A DNA stretch of 64,000 bases. It comes from Zygnema cylindricum (lineage: Eukaryota > Streptophyta > Zygnematophyceae > Zygnematales > Zygnemataceae). Where the stretch lies: NCBI GenBank assembly GCA_037447655.1, contig JBBHKE010002140.1, forward strand, positions 1-64,000, given 5' to 3'. The first letter of the stretch is position 1. Each line of letters begins with the position of its first letter. A program made the translations under genes and the position numbers. Below, piece after piece: positions 44,501 to 58,147 of the stretch. The notes under the pieces were generated by a model that saw only the letters and a list, made by a program, of their open reading frames with translations, was not told the DNA's origin and did not search any database.

Positions 44501-47500
44501 ACAAGAAAAAGCAATTCATCCCAAAAAAGCAGTTCACCTAGAGATACCAATGAAGAGGACATTAATCAGCAAAAGGCATGAAAACCCCACCCGTCCATGA
44601 TTTGCCTGCATGGTCCTAGGCTGACGCTGTGTCTCTGCGGGAAACTTTGTAGCGTAGTCAAACCAAAGAGTAAGGACTCTCGGCAAGCTTTGAAACAAGT
44701 AACGATGGCCTTTCTTTAGCGCTTTGGCATAATTGATCATAGTTTCTGCCTGATAGGTCCACCACTGGCCTCGATCATCAGTGTTCGAAACTTTGGCACG
44801 TTGAGTGCCACGTCCAGTGGTTGTTGCTTCACTTGAAGTCCCCTTTGTTCCCCCCTTTTCCTCCTGGCGTCGCTTAGCATCCACATACAGGTCATCAATG
44901 TATTTCGCCAAATAAAAATAGCTTTTCTCCCATTGTGGCTGCAGTTCTCTCACTCTGTGGTACATTGAAAGAACTTGCTGCTCCTGCTTTTGCCCTGTAT
45001 TATGGACCCACTTCGTGAGCAGCAGAAGAGTCTTCGCCACATCATATGTCTCATCTCTCCTAAATGGCTCTACATTTTCTTTTTCTGCAAACAAGTTCGA
45101 TCCGCAATACTTCCCTTTTCCAGGAGCTTTAATTGCTGGTTGTTTTGAGGGGGGGGGAACCACCATTCCAGCTAATGCTGCCTCTGCTGCTTCTTCCAAA
45201 ACTTCTGGTGTTCGCTGGAGAACCTCTTGCAGCTCTGAAATAGCTTTATGCTTGTTCTGTGTAATCCACAACAGCTTGGCACGCTCCATATGTGGATTGG
45301 GAGCTTTGTTGCAATAAGCTTCGAGAATGGCTCTGTTTGCTGTCTGATAATGACCAGCCCTCCGACACATTTTGGCAAAATCTAACCAGCACCTGCCAAC
45401 CTCTGCTTCTAAGTCGGCAGCTGCATAGACTAGCCGACGAAGAGCCAAGATGGGCTCACGGGCCCATAATGAGGCTTGACTGAGTTGAAGCCTCTTCTCC
45501 CAATTGCACAGCAGTTCAGTCGTATCCCCTGGGGTGACTGGAGGAACAGGTCCTGTACAACCTGCATCTCCTCGGCCATGTGTAGCTTTACATAGTCCAT
45601 TCTCTGCTTCGTCTACTCTGTGCACATCTACCTTATCCTCACAATGCATCTTCCCACCAAACACACCCCATGTGTAAGAGTCTTCAAGTTCTCGTAGCAT
45701 GTGCATTTTGACTATAAACGGATATGCCCGTTCATAGGATTCCATGCCAGCAGCAGCAAGAGGAGCCAAAAGAGCTCGGCGTGACTTCATAACAGCGTCA
45801 TGAAAAACACGAGGCTCTTTTCTGTGAAGAGCTTGAAGGGCTTCGGCCAACCCCATGTCAAAACGATGCCCTGAGTTCCTCTTGACACTGGCAAGAGGAC
45901 CACCTTCCATTTTGTAGAACCTTTCCACATAATCATCCAAGTGATCCCATTGGCCAAGTCGCCAAGCTGCCTGCACTCCCTGCACACTCCACTCTCGGGT
46001 ATGTCCCGGCATCCGGAAGACAAGACCATCTACATGTGTGACCATGGCCTGTAAATGGCCCATGTGTAAAAGGCAATTTAAGAGGTCCTCATGCCGGGCA
46101 ACGCTTCGAGGCTCCAACTCAAGTGCCTGTTCGCAACAGGTAAGAGCTTCGGCCCAGTTTCCCTCCTCCTTGTGGATCAACAACTGGTCTTGCAGACTAT
46201 GCTGGAGAGAAGTGGGACCCTTGAGTCTGAGGAACCCTGATAGACCATCAGGTTCGTCCATCTTGCTGTATATTTCTAGCAAAAAGGATACATCAGTGCC
46301 ATCAAATACTCCCCTTTTCCCGGCCGCTGCATTCAAGGTGCCACCAGTTTCCCTTAAATACAATTCAAAGTACAACAAAGCTCGAGCATAAGCCTTGCAC
46401 CGAAATGATGCCCTGGCCAGTGATTCTTTCGGAACAGCCATTAACAGATTCTCGACGCGACGTCCCTTCTCCATAAGGCTTGCAACCTTCGAATGTACGT
46501 TACTCTGTTGTCCCTTTCTTCCGGCAGCACTCTCGACCATATTTGAGCATGTCTGTTTGCAATTGTCAAGCCACTGGGCAAGGTTGTCAAGTAAAGTAAA
46601 GACTGTTTGCATGCTCACCTCGCCACTTCTCCATCCACCAGGGACGGCTTCCATAGCACCAACCGCCCCTTCAGCAACCCCCCAGGCACCTCCCGCCAGT
46701 GCAGCCAGACAACCACCACCTAAACCATCGGACTCATCAACAGAAGCAGACCTGTTAGATGCCGGCCTTTCTTCTGCAAGGACTGCCAGTATTTCCTCAT
46801 TCACTCCTTGTCTAGCCTTATCAGCTCCTTCACAAACAACATTCAGAACAAGATATGGCAACAGTGAAAGGGCAGTATCCATATCATGCGTCACAACTCC
46901 TCTACAGGCTGTAAAAATGTGTGCCCTTGGTCCTGATGCCTCAGAAATGAGACGCCGACTCCAAAGATAAATCCAGCGACGATATGACAAGTGAGGGTTG
47001 AAAATAGGCCCATCAGGCTGGGGAGCACCAAGATGTTTAAGGGTAAACTTAGAAGTTAGGCATGGCGCGATCAATTCTCTCACATCCTCCTTCAGCCTGG
47101 CCCAGAACTGTTGTCCTGTTTCACAGGAATCGGATGCTTCCATCTTGTTGGACTCAGAAATCACCACCCCAGGGACTTTTCGATGACAGTCATCTTTCCC
47201 TAAACCAACTTCCGAAGTACTGCTATGTCGTGTCAGTTTCCCTCTAATCAGCCCAGTAGGACTGTTTGCCAGTGAGGGATAGCATCCTTGATGTTTCAAA
47301 AGCTCTTGAATGGCTAATGCAGCTGCATCTTGGATGTTTGTATCTCCAGAAGCTCTCAAAACTTTGGTTAGGTGCTCTGTGATAAGCTCTAGGACCAGAT
47401 CTTCATCCTCTCGCTCTATTTTCGACTGTTGGGGGAGTTCCACCTTCAACCTTGCGGGATCTATTGCTCCTACCTCTCCTAAACATTCAGCGCAAAGCAG

Positions 47501-50500
47501 CTTCAAGTCATGGCTTAAGGAAGTACGTGATGATTCTGCACACCCCTTAAGCAATGCTGCCACAAGCTGGCTTACAGTCCGTGTCCCCAGCTCTGATTCG
47601 CCCAAAATCAAAGCAGAAACTATCCCACACTGCAACCTCAGGAGAATCTTTAGCTCTTTCGCTGCCATGTACCGTACGCTTAAGGACTCATGATGGAGCC
47701 TATCCACAGCCTTCTGAACTTGCTCCACTGGACTTAGCTTGCCTCGTGCCTCCTCCAGGACCCCATTAATCCGTGCCAAGGCAGGGACACCTGGGAGCAA
47801 AGAAAGCTCCTGCAACTCGTCTTCTAGAATTGCTCTATTTTTTACCACAAGCTCTTCAAAGACTGCAACTGCTGCAGCTAAATGAGGAGGATCACCCTTG
47901 TTTTCAGCATCATCATCTCGCGTTAAAACATCCATACAACCATGCACTTGACGAGCCAAGCCGGCAGGAATTGAGCTAGTTCTGTCCCGCCCCCCCTGTA
48001 CCTCCTCTAAGCATGGCAAGATCGCGACGACAATCTGTCCTGCAACAGATTTCAAGTTTGATGGTGATACTTCTGCAAGTCTTTGCACAAAGGCCAGCCA
48101 GACATGGAGCGCTTGGGCCTGCAGTTCTGCCTCCTGCAAAGCTACTGTCAGCAGAGCCATCACTTTTGGTACAAAGGCACTCAAGTGAGGTCCAATGAGC
48201 TCCAAGAGCTTCTCTATGCATCGCAAAGCTTGGACCTTTAACAAACAGTCTCCTGATCTGAGGAGATTGTGATCAACGCTATTAAGAATACGAGCATAGT
48301 ACAACCTCAAAAAGTTAGGTATGTCTCCAGAACCTGTCACTATTTTGGCAAGCTCTTGGAGCATAGGCACCACCCGGGAAGACCTGCGCATATTACAGAA
48401 ACCAGAGAACAATTCAATGACAAGAAGCTTCACCAACTTCACACTAATAAAGGATTACACAATTTAGTTTAAACTGAGAATAGCAGCAGTCAAGGTTTAA
48501 TGACACGCCTTTCAAACATTCAAGGGGCGGCAGCAGGCCAGTTTGGTATGCTGGTCTCAGGTTAGGTCTGTTAGACACAATTTTCCGGGCCCCTGACCCT
48601 CAATCAGCTTGAATGTGCCTTCTTTGTCAAGCATGTAGGAGACGCTAGGTCGCCAGTGGCTACAGCTAATTCCCGAACCGCAGCTCAATCCATGCTTGAA
48701 ACCTTTCCTGTAAACATCTGCTTTTGCTGAAATCTTTTGTCAGGTCGCCAACAGAATCAGGGTCCACTATTTTAACTATTCTGTGATACTCCCTTGCGAC
48801 CAATGCAGGTACTCAAAAAAAAAAAAGGAACACAACTGTTTTACCAACGGGGTCAAGTCAAGTTTTCCTCATGTTGCTCACCTGCGGAGTGCTGTTTGCG
48901 TGTCAGTGTCGCCCAGAAATCTGATAAGCTCATCCAGCAAAGGTGGCATTACTGCCAAGAAAATGTTTTTGGAATCAGATCCAGTATTCGCTTCATAGAA
49001 GTGCAACACCGCTCCCAGCTCTTCCCCATCAGCATGCAGAAGAAGATGAGCAAGAATTTTGTGGCACCACTCTAGCAGCATCACTGGCACCTCTGTGCTT
49101 TGCCTTCTTGCAAGCTCTTGCAATATAGCTAGCGATTGCACCTGCAACTCAATAGGATTTTACCACCCAATAAGAATTTTTGTGTGGTCAATTGCAGCAA
49201 ACCTCAGCCTTTTTGCACACCTCTCAATGAAAACCATATGAAAAGAGGTACTTTGTCTGTGCTTGTATTGCCTAATGGACATAATTCTACGGCATTGTTG
49301 AGAAAAAGCAGGACTATGAGTTGCTGCAAAGAGCTGCTGATAGTTTTACGGTTAACGTTACAAAAAAAAGACGAACCAAATTTCTACAGGAAAAGAAAAG
49401 ATCTCGAGGAACATTTAAACAAGTACACAAGGCACAAGGTACTCGGCCCAGGTGTTATCGTTCAGGACCTGTTGGCCATGTTGCTGCTCTGTAACATTGT
49501 TGTCTCCGTTGGAAACTGTAGCTGCAGAAAGTACCAGCTTTGGGAGAACTACTGGAATCATTTCATTTAGGAGTGCTGTATTCTCTACTCCCATCACAGC
49601 CTCTGCAAATTGATCTAGCACACGTGGCCGAGCCAGCAAGTGGCTACTCAAGAACTCAAAGAGCTCATTTTTCAAGCTGTCGACTAAGGTTCGTACAGGA
49701 CACCCGCTGCCAGTGAACTTGCGACAAGCGATGTTCCTTATCGCAGTTGCTGTCACCACTTGCAGGGCTACATCAGTTCTGTCAAGTTGCTCAATCTGCA
49801 CATATTGTGGAGATAAATGGGCTGCAAGAGTTACTTCATACACCCATACTCTCAGAAAGTGGTAATGCAGACACTGAACTGGCAACGGAGACACAAAAGT
49901 GAGATAATGATATTAGCAACAAATCTTACACATTAAATTTATTTTGCTGAACAGTTTTCTATCGTCGTTCCTGAGTGCCTCACATTCCATCAATCATCAA
50001 AATTCCCACCACTATATTGAAATGGACCAAATCACTGAAATTAGAAGTTCTAATTCTAATATGTGGAGAGCAGACTACTTGAGCCGTTGCTGTCCACTTC
50101 TGTGAAGAATGCAAAGGGAGTTAATAGCTGAAAAAGCATGAGTTTAGTGACCATCTAGGAGAAAAAAACCGACTGCTTCAACCCACCAGCATTAGTATGG
50201 ACAACAACAGAAGCTGTTGATGGCTGCTTGCTGCCAATGCCACCTCTTCTAAAGCAGCCACAAGTGTCTCCTGTATGTCTGATCCATGCCTGGCCTCTAA
50301 ATGATGTTGCATCCCCCGCAAAAAATCTAATGCCGCTGTTCCTCCCTTACATTCTGGTTCTATCACAGCTTCACTTTGATTCTCAACAAGTGTCATGGAA
50401 GGGACCAGGTTTCTTCCAAAGAGTTCTTCCAACACGTGTTCCTGAACAAAAGCACTGATAACTGAGTTGAACATTGTCCGGATACTCTTTTGTTCTCTCA

Positions 50501-53500
50501 CAGGAAGCTTCTCCAGACAGCCAAGCAAAAACTCCTTCGATCCTCGAATCTCCTGCCGTGGTGCATGCCGTAACAGCTTAGACAATGAAAGGATTGCCGC
50601 TACTTGTACACGGGAAGCCTCTGTTTCTGCCAAAAAAAGTTCCAGCAGAGGCTGCCACTCCTCAAGAGTCAAAGACTGAAAAGATGGAATTTCCCCACTG
50701 TTGTCAAGTTCCATAATTGCCAAAGTTGGAGGAGCTCCTTGGCAAGAGCAAACAGGGCAAGGCAGAGAATCCACAACCAGAATTGGCCCATACATTTCTT
50801 GATGGTGCTTGGTCGAAGAACTAACAGCCGTGGATAGACCGCAAGCAATACAGCCAATACAAGCAGCCACTGCCTCTCGAACTCCTTCAGAAGAATTTCC
50901 TGCCAATTCTCTGCATATGACCAACAAATACACCCAAACCTTGCTATGTTAAGACAACATGGTGGCAGCATCGAAATGAACACATGCAGATTTGACATGC
51001 TACGCTCTGGCAAAGAAGAAACATTCCACTCACCGTACAATTCGTACATACTGCATCATTTTCGACTTATTGATCCAACAGCAGAATCGTGGCAGAGCTA
51101 AAATTGCAGCACCTACTACCCGTGCATCTGAGTCCTGAAGCGCCTGGGTCAAAATTTCATGAACCACACTCTCAGCAGACTTGTCAGAAAGGAAAGACGC
51201 CAGCTTCAAAGCCCGGATTTTCACTCTGGCAACAGTCTCAGCTGCATCCTCGTCAGTTGTATTTAAAACCCATGGTAGGCGAAGAACATGAGCGGTGGCT
51301 GCAGTGTTCCATGGATCAACAAGATGATTTTGCTTGGAAGTCGCCACATGCCTTGTACCTGGTTGAAACTCTCCATTCCAGGGAACCTGTCCTGCGAAAA
51401 ACCAACTTGAAACCACCATGTTCATTAGGAAAAAGAGAACAGCCAAGCAGTGGATGAACCATGATATTCCTGGATGTGACTGAACCGCCATCAACTTGCG
51501 AGCCCACTCAAAGTTCTCCCAAGCTGAAATGCTTGATCGGCTTAAACAAACAAACATTTCATGAGATGCTGCATACATTTAGAACATTGGCATAAACTTT
51601 GGACAGATGACGAGCAAACCATGAAATCATCCTCCCTTTTCCATCATGTTTAACCATTGACAAAAAACTGCAAAAGTCTTTGTCTCCTGAAGAAGAAATC
51701 CGAGTGAGAACCATATACACCAACCAATCAAACAATAGAAAACTGACCACGTGGAAGGATCTTTTCCATGGCCTCCACGAGCATAGCCAAAGTAAATGGT
51801 GAAAAATTAGCTTCCTGTACCCCAACAGAAATACTCCCCATAAACACATTCAGAATTGTGCAAGTTTTCAAAGTTGTGTGTCCAGTGTGCTGCTAACTAT
51901 CTGATAGAATTCAAAGATAACACTGTGCTCTACATTAACAAGGTTGCTTACCAAATCGGATAGCATGTTGATCCACTCTCCTACAGCTTGAAAGACCAGC
52001 CGCCAGCAAAAACTTGATTGCATACTGTCAAATGCGCGGGCCATGACCCGGAGCCCTGAGAAAGTAGCCTCCATTTGTGGGAGCAGATCACCATCCTGGT
52101 TGGGAAAGAGCGTATGAATAGCTGCCACCAATTTCTCATAAAGTACAATTTCACAATCACTGTATGCAAGTCTTTTATCTGAACACAAGTCTTCAGGAAC
52201 GAATCTGGAGTCAACCAACCTATGATGCCCCCTGGAATCCTGAGATTCTTCAGCCTCCAGTTCAACATCTTTCTTGGATTTTTCTTGCACTTTCGTTCTT
52301 TTTGTCCTTAGTGAGGCGTATGTCAGAGAATTCTTTTCAAGTCTCCTTTTCCCTTGAATCATTTGCTCAGCTTGGCCTTCATTCCTCCCTGGGGGTCCAC
52401 CAATAACTGGAATGGCAGAGTCTTTGTTTAAATTTTGGACCTCTTCTTGATTCACCTTCCCATCAGCTGACTCTTCAAGTAGGCAGGTACTTCTGCATAT
52501 TTCAGGGCTCTCACTGAGCCATAAGACTGGATGCAAATGAACGATTGAACGGAGGCACTGACCCAAAATTGAGCTGATTTCAGGTATATGGAGAATGGCA
52601 ATAAGTCTAGGAAATTGACTTGCGTACATTGGACATTGCGCCACCGTGCTTGCAAATGCTTCACAAAGAGCCACCTGCCAAAATAGCCAGATCCAAGGCA
52701 TTCATTACCAAATGAATGACAAGCAGTATTGCGTCATTTCATATCTGCCGAGCCATCCGCAGCAGATCTGCATAAATGCAAGACTAAATGGCCAATTACC
52801 TTCAGTTCCTGTGAAACTGTGAGAACAGCAGCCCCGGGGAGTAGCTCAACAAGGCCTTGCGCATTGTACTGTATGTCACCTGGGCTAGCAATGGAATAAA
52901 GAGCAGTCAGGCACGAGGCTAGAGCCGCATCATATGAAGCAGTCCTGCGAAAACACTCCCCAGATAGTTGCAATTCAGGATTTCTCTCCCTGTTGTTCAA
53001 ATTATCATGGGTATTGAGAAATTGTAAGATGGGTATAAACAGCGCCTTAAATGTTAATTGCACCCCAATTAAGACCAGTGATTGAAAGGATGACGCATTC
53101 ATTCCAAAATTGCATAAGGCCCATGTTGCTGTGTCAGCCATCACCAAAGCATTGTTGCAAAGGATAAGGTGTTTGCCAAACAACAGATGATAATGTAACA
53201 AACCTGAAGGAGGGTGAATTAAAATCATCAGCCTTGACATGAAGTATAGTTAGCACTGACAGGAGCATATCTTCAAGTGGAATAAGCCCAGGATCAACTT
53301 GTGCAGCAGACGTACAGATCATGCTGAAACATGCCTGTAGGAACAAGGAGCATTAAGTCAGCTAATCCAAAAGGATATAAAAAAACACATTCAGAAGCAA
53401 TGACTTCACGGCCAGAAATCAGTTATATAATCTCGAAATAGCATCAACTGTCCCTCTGCATCCTTGTAATGATTACTTGCATGATGTTTCAAAAACTACC

Positions 53501-56368
53501 CGCTTGCTATTTTCGGGGTCGTAGCACGAGTAAACCAGCCTCCATCTGAAGGGACTCACGAAGAGTTGTGATATCATCAGGCAAGCTGAGCAGAGTTTCT
53601 TCTGTTGTGTCCGAACTCACTCTATGGATGGCCTCATCACCATAACAGAGCAAAGAGGCCAATGTTGACATGAAAGACAAAGGTAGCAGAGGAAAGAGTT
53701 GCCACCCGGCATCCCTTAAAAGTCGGTTGAGAAGTTGAAGCATCCATTCAGCTAGAGGCTTCCACCTTGCGTCCCCAGTCACATTTATGCATACTCCCTC
53801 ACACTCGGCAAAAATTGTGCTGTTAACATCCTGCCTTATCTTCGTCTCTAACTGGTCTGAGTGATCTTCGGCAGAGCCTTCAAGGCAACCAAAGACGGAG
53901 TCAAATGCTGCTCCAAATGCAGTTATGGACACAGTTGTGGAGGATGTAAACGAAGAGGGTGAAGCAAAAAATGCAGCTACAGAGGACAAATCTGCAAAAC
54001 AGACATTCAAAGCACAAATATCTGACAGTTTGCAGGAAAGAAAAAGTTGTCCCTGCTTGTCCCATGAGAGAAAGAAAGCATGTTCTAGCTAGCTCTTATG
54101 TACATAAAAACGTAAGACCGAACTGGCCACAAAACAACACAAAACACAAAACTGGCCACATGCTTTCAGCAAACAAAGCTTGAGAGTCAAAGTTGTGCTG
54201 CCACTCAGTGGTTGTGGCTATGGTTGTAGATGTGCATCAAGAATTCAGGGGGGAACTCACTTGTGGTCTGCTACATTCTGAAACCACAAGTTGGTAGAAT
54301 TTCTGTACTTTCCTTCACTTGCACAAGACCTACCTTCTAACAGCAATGCGATTCCTGTCACACAGGATTCGAAAGCTTCTTTGTCTCCTTGTGACAACAG
54401 AGACATAAGGGCTGTGAGTGCTTCGAACAATGTACTCCCCCGGCTCCTGAATCCATGAAAACATCTCAGTTGCGTTTGCAAATCAAACTCAAATCACTAA
54501 GGCTTCTGCTTCACAAGAAGAACTTCACAAGTGCTACAGAAGGATGTAATAAAAATGAGTGAAGATTCAGCAACTTACCGCAGTACCGGCTCTGCAAATA
54601 ATGGAATAATGCGGGCAATGATGGGCAGCACAGTTCGACCCTTTCCATGATAAAACACTCCCGGCAAACGATTTGCAACATGTGTGAGAAGCTTCAATAT
54701 GGCGAGGAGTTCTTTTACTGCAATAAAGAATATCACAGGCAGCAATTAAGCCCCATATTTTCAGCCACTTACCAGCTTTATAAACATGTTTAGGCAAAGA
54801 GTGATCGGGGTTAAGTGTCAGCACTGATGATAGACCTGAAAACTTTTCATTTTCAGAAATTCTTCCACCTCACAAACTGACTTCATCAAACTCAAGCCCA
54901 AATGCTCCCCCGAGTTTGCAAGTGCATATCATTGTCGTAAACGGTTCCTTCACCCATCCCTGAAAATCAGGAATACTGACATCATAAGAGCATGCTTGCA
55001 GTTCCCTTAAATTTGCCATTTTTTAAAGGATCTGTAAATGCAAGCTGTGTATTAAGTGGACAAGCAGTTTGCATGGCATTCCAGAACAACCCATGTTGAC
55101 CACTTTTCAGTTATGTAAACTGTGCGGAGGAGGTACTGAGTAACCAATGAAATAGGCAGGTATTCTTCATTACTTCATAAGTCACTTCAGGTAACGATGT
55201 AAACATCAGTAGGTCATTTCTGGATCTTTATACCAAAAGGATTTTGGATGGTGAATAGGGACAACGCTCATGTTGAGTGCAATTAGATATGTTAACATTG
55301 CTCATGTTGAGTGACATTAAAAGAGTTAACAATATCATAGGTTATCATAGGCGAATTTTGTCCGACATATGCTGTGGCTTTGACCACATTAGACTTTTTA
55401 GACATTAAAGAAAATAATCATGTTCTGAAGCCAAAGGAATTTTCGTTCAGTTTAACCAGTCAAGATTATTCCTAATGGAAAATATCATGAATGTTTTGGA
55501 CATCTGCTCAAGTTTCTATAGAACATAGTGGTGAAGGCCAATGAATGGATCCAAGTCTTCATTACATCGATGAGGCAGCGATTTCAACTCTTGAATTTGG
55601 CAAGCTGTAGTCCGGATTCAAAATGTGTCACAAATTGTGACTGATTGTTGCAAATGAAATATTTGAACTTCATTTAAATATAACGGTGCAACTGATGGTA
55701 TTTGGCTTGAGATGCAATACCTCTCCTAGAATTTGACTTAAAACATTATCTAACAATCCATGCGGTTTGTTGTGATTCACGCGCGGTTTGCTAACAGGCT
55801 TCACATGATTCACAGTTTCAAGGGAGCAACCAAAGAGTCGCCAGTTTGCATAACTAGTGGTAAGCATACGTTAACAGTAGGCCACGGGTCTTTTAAGACG
55901 ACTTTATCTGACTAGGTAGATATCAGTTTTCAGAGCTCAATGTTCTAGTAAATATAAAATCCTTAAACAAAACAACAGCCACTGAAGTTCCATGCCGAAG
56001 CACAACATGCTAGATCCTATTTGCAAGACTTTCCTTCATCTCGTTCCTGGTAAGAGAACATAGTATCACTATAGAACTCTTTATGCAGTAAATTACCATT
56101 GCAATTTTAATACGATTAAGCTCCATTTGTACCATGCAAATCATGTTACACAACCACACTTGGCAAACAAGAACCGGTGTATCTTGTATCAAATAGCCTT
56201 ACTGTGTAAAATGCTGAAATAATCATGAACCAAATTGGGAAGTACAGCTCTAAACCTCAGCTCTACATCATCTCCTTCCTTTTGTTGCGCACTCTCAGGG
56301 GATCCATTGCTGCTGCTTGCAATGCGATCACCTAAGTCACGCAACAACACGAACAGCTCAGCCGCCAT
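41566..56368 (-). CDS. ATR: Serine/threonine kinase ATR (PIKK family), complete gene
   Basis: ATR is the nuclear PI3K-like kinase that, with its partner ATRIP, senses RPA-coated single-stranded DNA and triggers the S-phase and replication-stress checkpoint. Exons read from splice sites and phase (minus): 56368-56203, 54835-54773, 54717-54579, 54446-54334, 53991-53528, 53334-53204, 52989-52800, 52674-51952, 51889-51748, then two or three exons between 51686 and 51034 with unsure borders, 50910-50187, 49795-49436, 49141-48882, 48443-44591 (1284 codons), 44380-44096, 43903-43628, 43280-43041, 42871-42488, 42256-42062, 41733-41566. Start M-A-A-E-L-F, then ELRFRAVLPNL and LPGVFYHGKGRTVLPIIARI match plant ATR N-termini. 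HEAT-like helices follow, then the FAT region in the giant exon (KEPILALRR-type WAREPILALRR, HYQTANRAI, KSYFYLAKYIDDL) and SRICHQ in the next exon. Kinase: SLQKPKK, CKPKDDLRKDARLMEF (ATP lysine), GLGDRHGENILFD (catalytic loop), HVDFSCLFDRG, FIHDPLVEW. FATC ends MYIWWMPWF. Length is about 3,100 residues against about 2,700 in Arabidopsis. An inserted charged, Lys/Arg-rich stretch in exon 8 (about 52240-52460) could be nuclear targeting. No stop or frameshift was found, so it is probably functional. Confidence 0.93.
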
Positions 56369-56655
56369 TGTTTAGCGTGTGAAATTTTGTGGCATGCAGT
56401 ACGTTACAGTGTAGTGCTGTTCTGTAGTTTAAAACTTCAGATTTAAAACTTCAAGTATTCCCCATCAGTTTGGGTGCCAATGCGTCATATTATCGAAGCC
56501 AAAAGTCTAAAGCTATGGCTTGATAGCTTTATCCAGATAAGCGCATCTTGATGGGAGAAGGTATTATTTATTTTAGGGACTGATATATCTACGGCTGTCA
56601 TATCTCATATCTACCCAACCTACGTAAATACATCAATACAGCCTACCATCAATAG
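56369..56655. other. ATR 5' flank and presumed promoter
   Basis: About 290 bp between the ATR start codon and a hAT-like remnant. No TATA box is obvious. The transcription start cannot be read from sequence. Confidence 0.4.
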
Positions 56656-56934
56656 TATAGTTCAAAAGTATAGGCCCATACAATATGCCTGTTGTACGCA
56701 AAACATACACTATGACAGTATGACCTTAAGACCCATATTGTATTGGTCGCAAAATGAAAAAAAAAAGTAACAGGGTTTGAGTTGCACATCGTTCGATAGA
56801 GAATTAAACGTCATCGGACGGTTGCTGATCAAAGTAGCGATCAAAGTAGCGATCTAAGAAGATCACATGAAAAGCCCATAACACAACTTGCGCCTACCAA
56901 AGGCCTACCATAAAACGCCTACTTTTGAACTATA
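56656..56934. mobile_element. hAT-like element, copy 3 (internally deleted)
   Basis: 279 bp with ends TATAGTTCAAAAGTA...TACTTTTGAACTATA and internal words of the same family (AATATGCCTGTTGTACG, GATCACATGAAAAGCCC). No target duplication seen. The centre is lost. Confidence 0.75.
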
Positions 56935-57476
56935 CTGTTCAACGACAAAATGTACACCGCGAATCGTTATTAATGTCAAAGTTAAATAGTGTTGAAGAAA
57001 ATATCCCGTACTTGATGCTAATTAAGGGTGACGTTGCTAATTAAGGGTAACGTTCCATCAGGCGAAAAGTGGGGAAGTTTACAGAAATTAGCTACTCTCC
57101 GTACCAAATCGTACCGCCTATTTTGTTTTTTGAGAATCTTGCCAATACTCTCCGAAGGTCATAGAGGTAATACTGGCCGTCAGATGTCGCTTCATTTTTC
57201 TCTGTAACTGTCAACCCACCTCGAGGAGGTGGGTTGGCAGATACAGAAAAAAAAATCGTGACACGCTGGACGATTAAGCTACGTGTCACGATGGAAAACC
57301 TCTTCGTCACGCTATTTTCGGTAACTTTTGTTCGTGACACTATGTCTCTCACAGGACTTTCGTAATGTTCGAAAACAGAAACCCTAAAAAATGACATGGC
57401 GTACAGATTGGCGTCTACAAATAAAAGTTATGTCGTATGATTACGTCGTACGCAGGTACATGGTACGAAAGTGGAG
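56935..57476. other. Non-coding region with a hairpin
   Basis: Holds a duplicated word TGCTAATTAAGGGT (about 57016-57053) and a 25-bp stem hairpin at 57198-57250. No gene is recognised. Confidence 0.5.
57198..57250. repeat. 25-bp inverted repeat with 3-nt loop
   Basis: Left arm 57198-57222 and right arm 57226-57250 pair at 22 of 25 positions around GAG. The innermost 11 bp (CAACCCACCTC/GAGGTGGGTTG) are perfect. Confidence 0.75.
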
Positions 57477-57484
57477 ATTTGAAG

Positions 57485-58139
57485 CATAGTTCAAAAGTAG
57501 GCATTTTTATGGAAGGCCTTAAGTAGGCGCACAAAATTTGGCACAAAACTCGCGTAGAGTAGGCATACTGTATGTGTGTGCGTTGTGCACACTCTTGTAC
57601 GAACGTACGAATCTGACAACGCACACTCTTGTACGAACGTACGAATCTGACGTATCATCATACTACAAGGCACGCCGTCGGACGAAATTTTTTACGAATT
57701 GACAAGGAGAAGGATGAAATTTTGCAGGAAAAAAACCCGAAAAAAAAAACCCGGAAAAAAAAAACCCGAAAAAAAAAAACCCGGAAAAAAAAAAACCCGG
57801 AAAAAAAAATACGCGGACGTAAGTCCTATCGTAAGTTGTATTATGAGCTTTTCATGTGATCTTCTTAGATCGTTACTTTGATCAGCGACCGTCCGATCGT
57901 CCAAATCTGACAGTTTAAATAAAAAATACCTCAAAACTCACAGAAAAAAAAAATTGTCCGAATGTTTTTCAAAATTTAGACATAACATTTAATTCTCTAT
58001 CGATCAATGTGCAACTCAACCCTGATACTATTATTTTTCATTTTGCAACCAATACAATATGGGTCTTAAGGCCATATTGTATGTTTTACGTACAATAGGC
58101 ATATTGTATGGGCCTACTTTCACCTACTTTTGAACTATG
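57485..58139. mobile_element. hAT-like non-autonomous element, copy 4 (complete)
   Basis: 655 bp, inverted ends CATAGTTCAAAAGTAGG...CCTACTTTTGAACTATG, perfect 8-bp duplication ATTTGAAG (57477-57484 and 58140-58147). Contains a tandem duplication of about 32 bp (57585-57650) and a five-unit A-tract/CCCGG microsatellite (57726-57810). Confidence 0.88.
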
Positions 58140-58147
58140 ATTTGAAG

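Noticed and set aside
55670-55867. 65-residue minus frame as an ATR exon
   Set aside because: Exon 1 (ends 56203) and exon 2 (starts 54835) join in phase and match plant ATR, so this lies in intron 1.
41566-56368. Assignment of the PIKK gene to SMG1
   Set aside because: The FATC tail WMPWF, the N-terminal FRAVLPNL...GVFYHG block and the SLQKPKK and FIHDPLVEW blocks match plant ATR.
57629-57859. Lys-rich frame at the A-tract array
   Set aside because: It is the translation of the A-tract/CCCGG microsatellite inside a hAT-like element.
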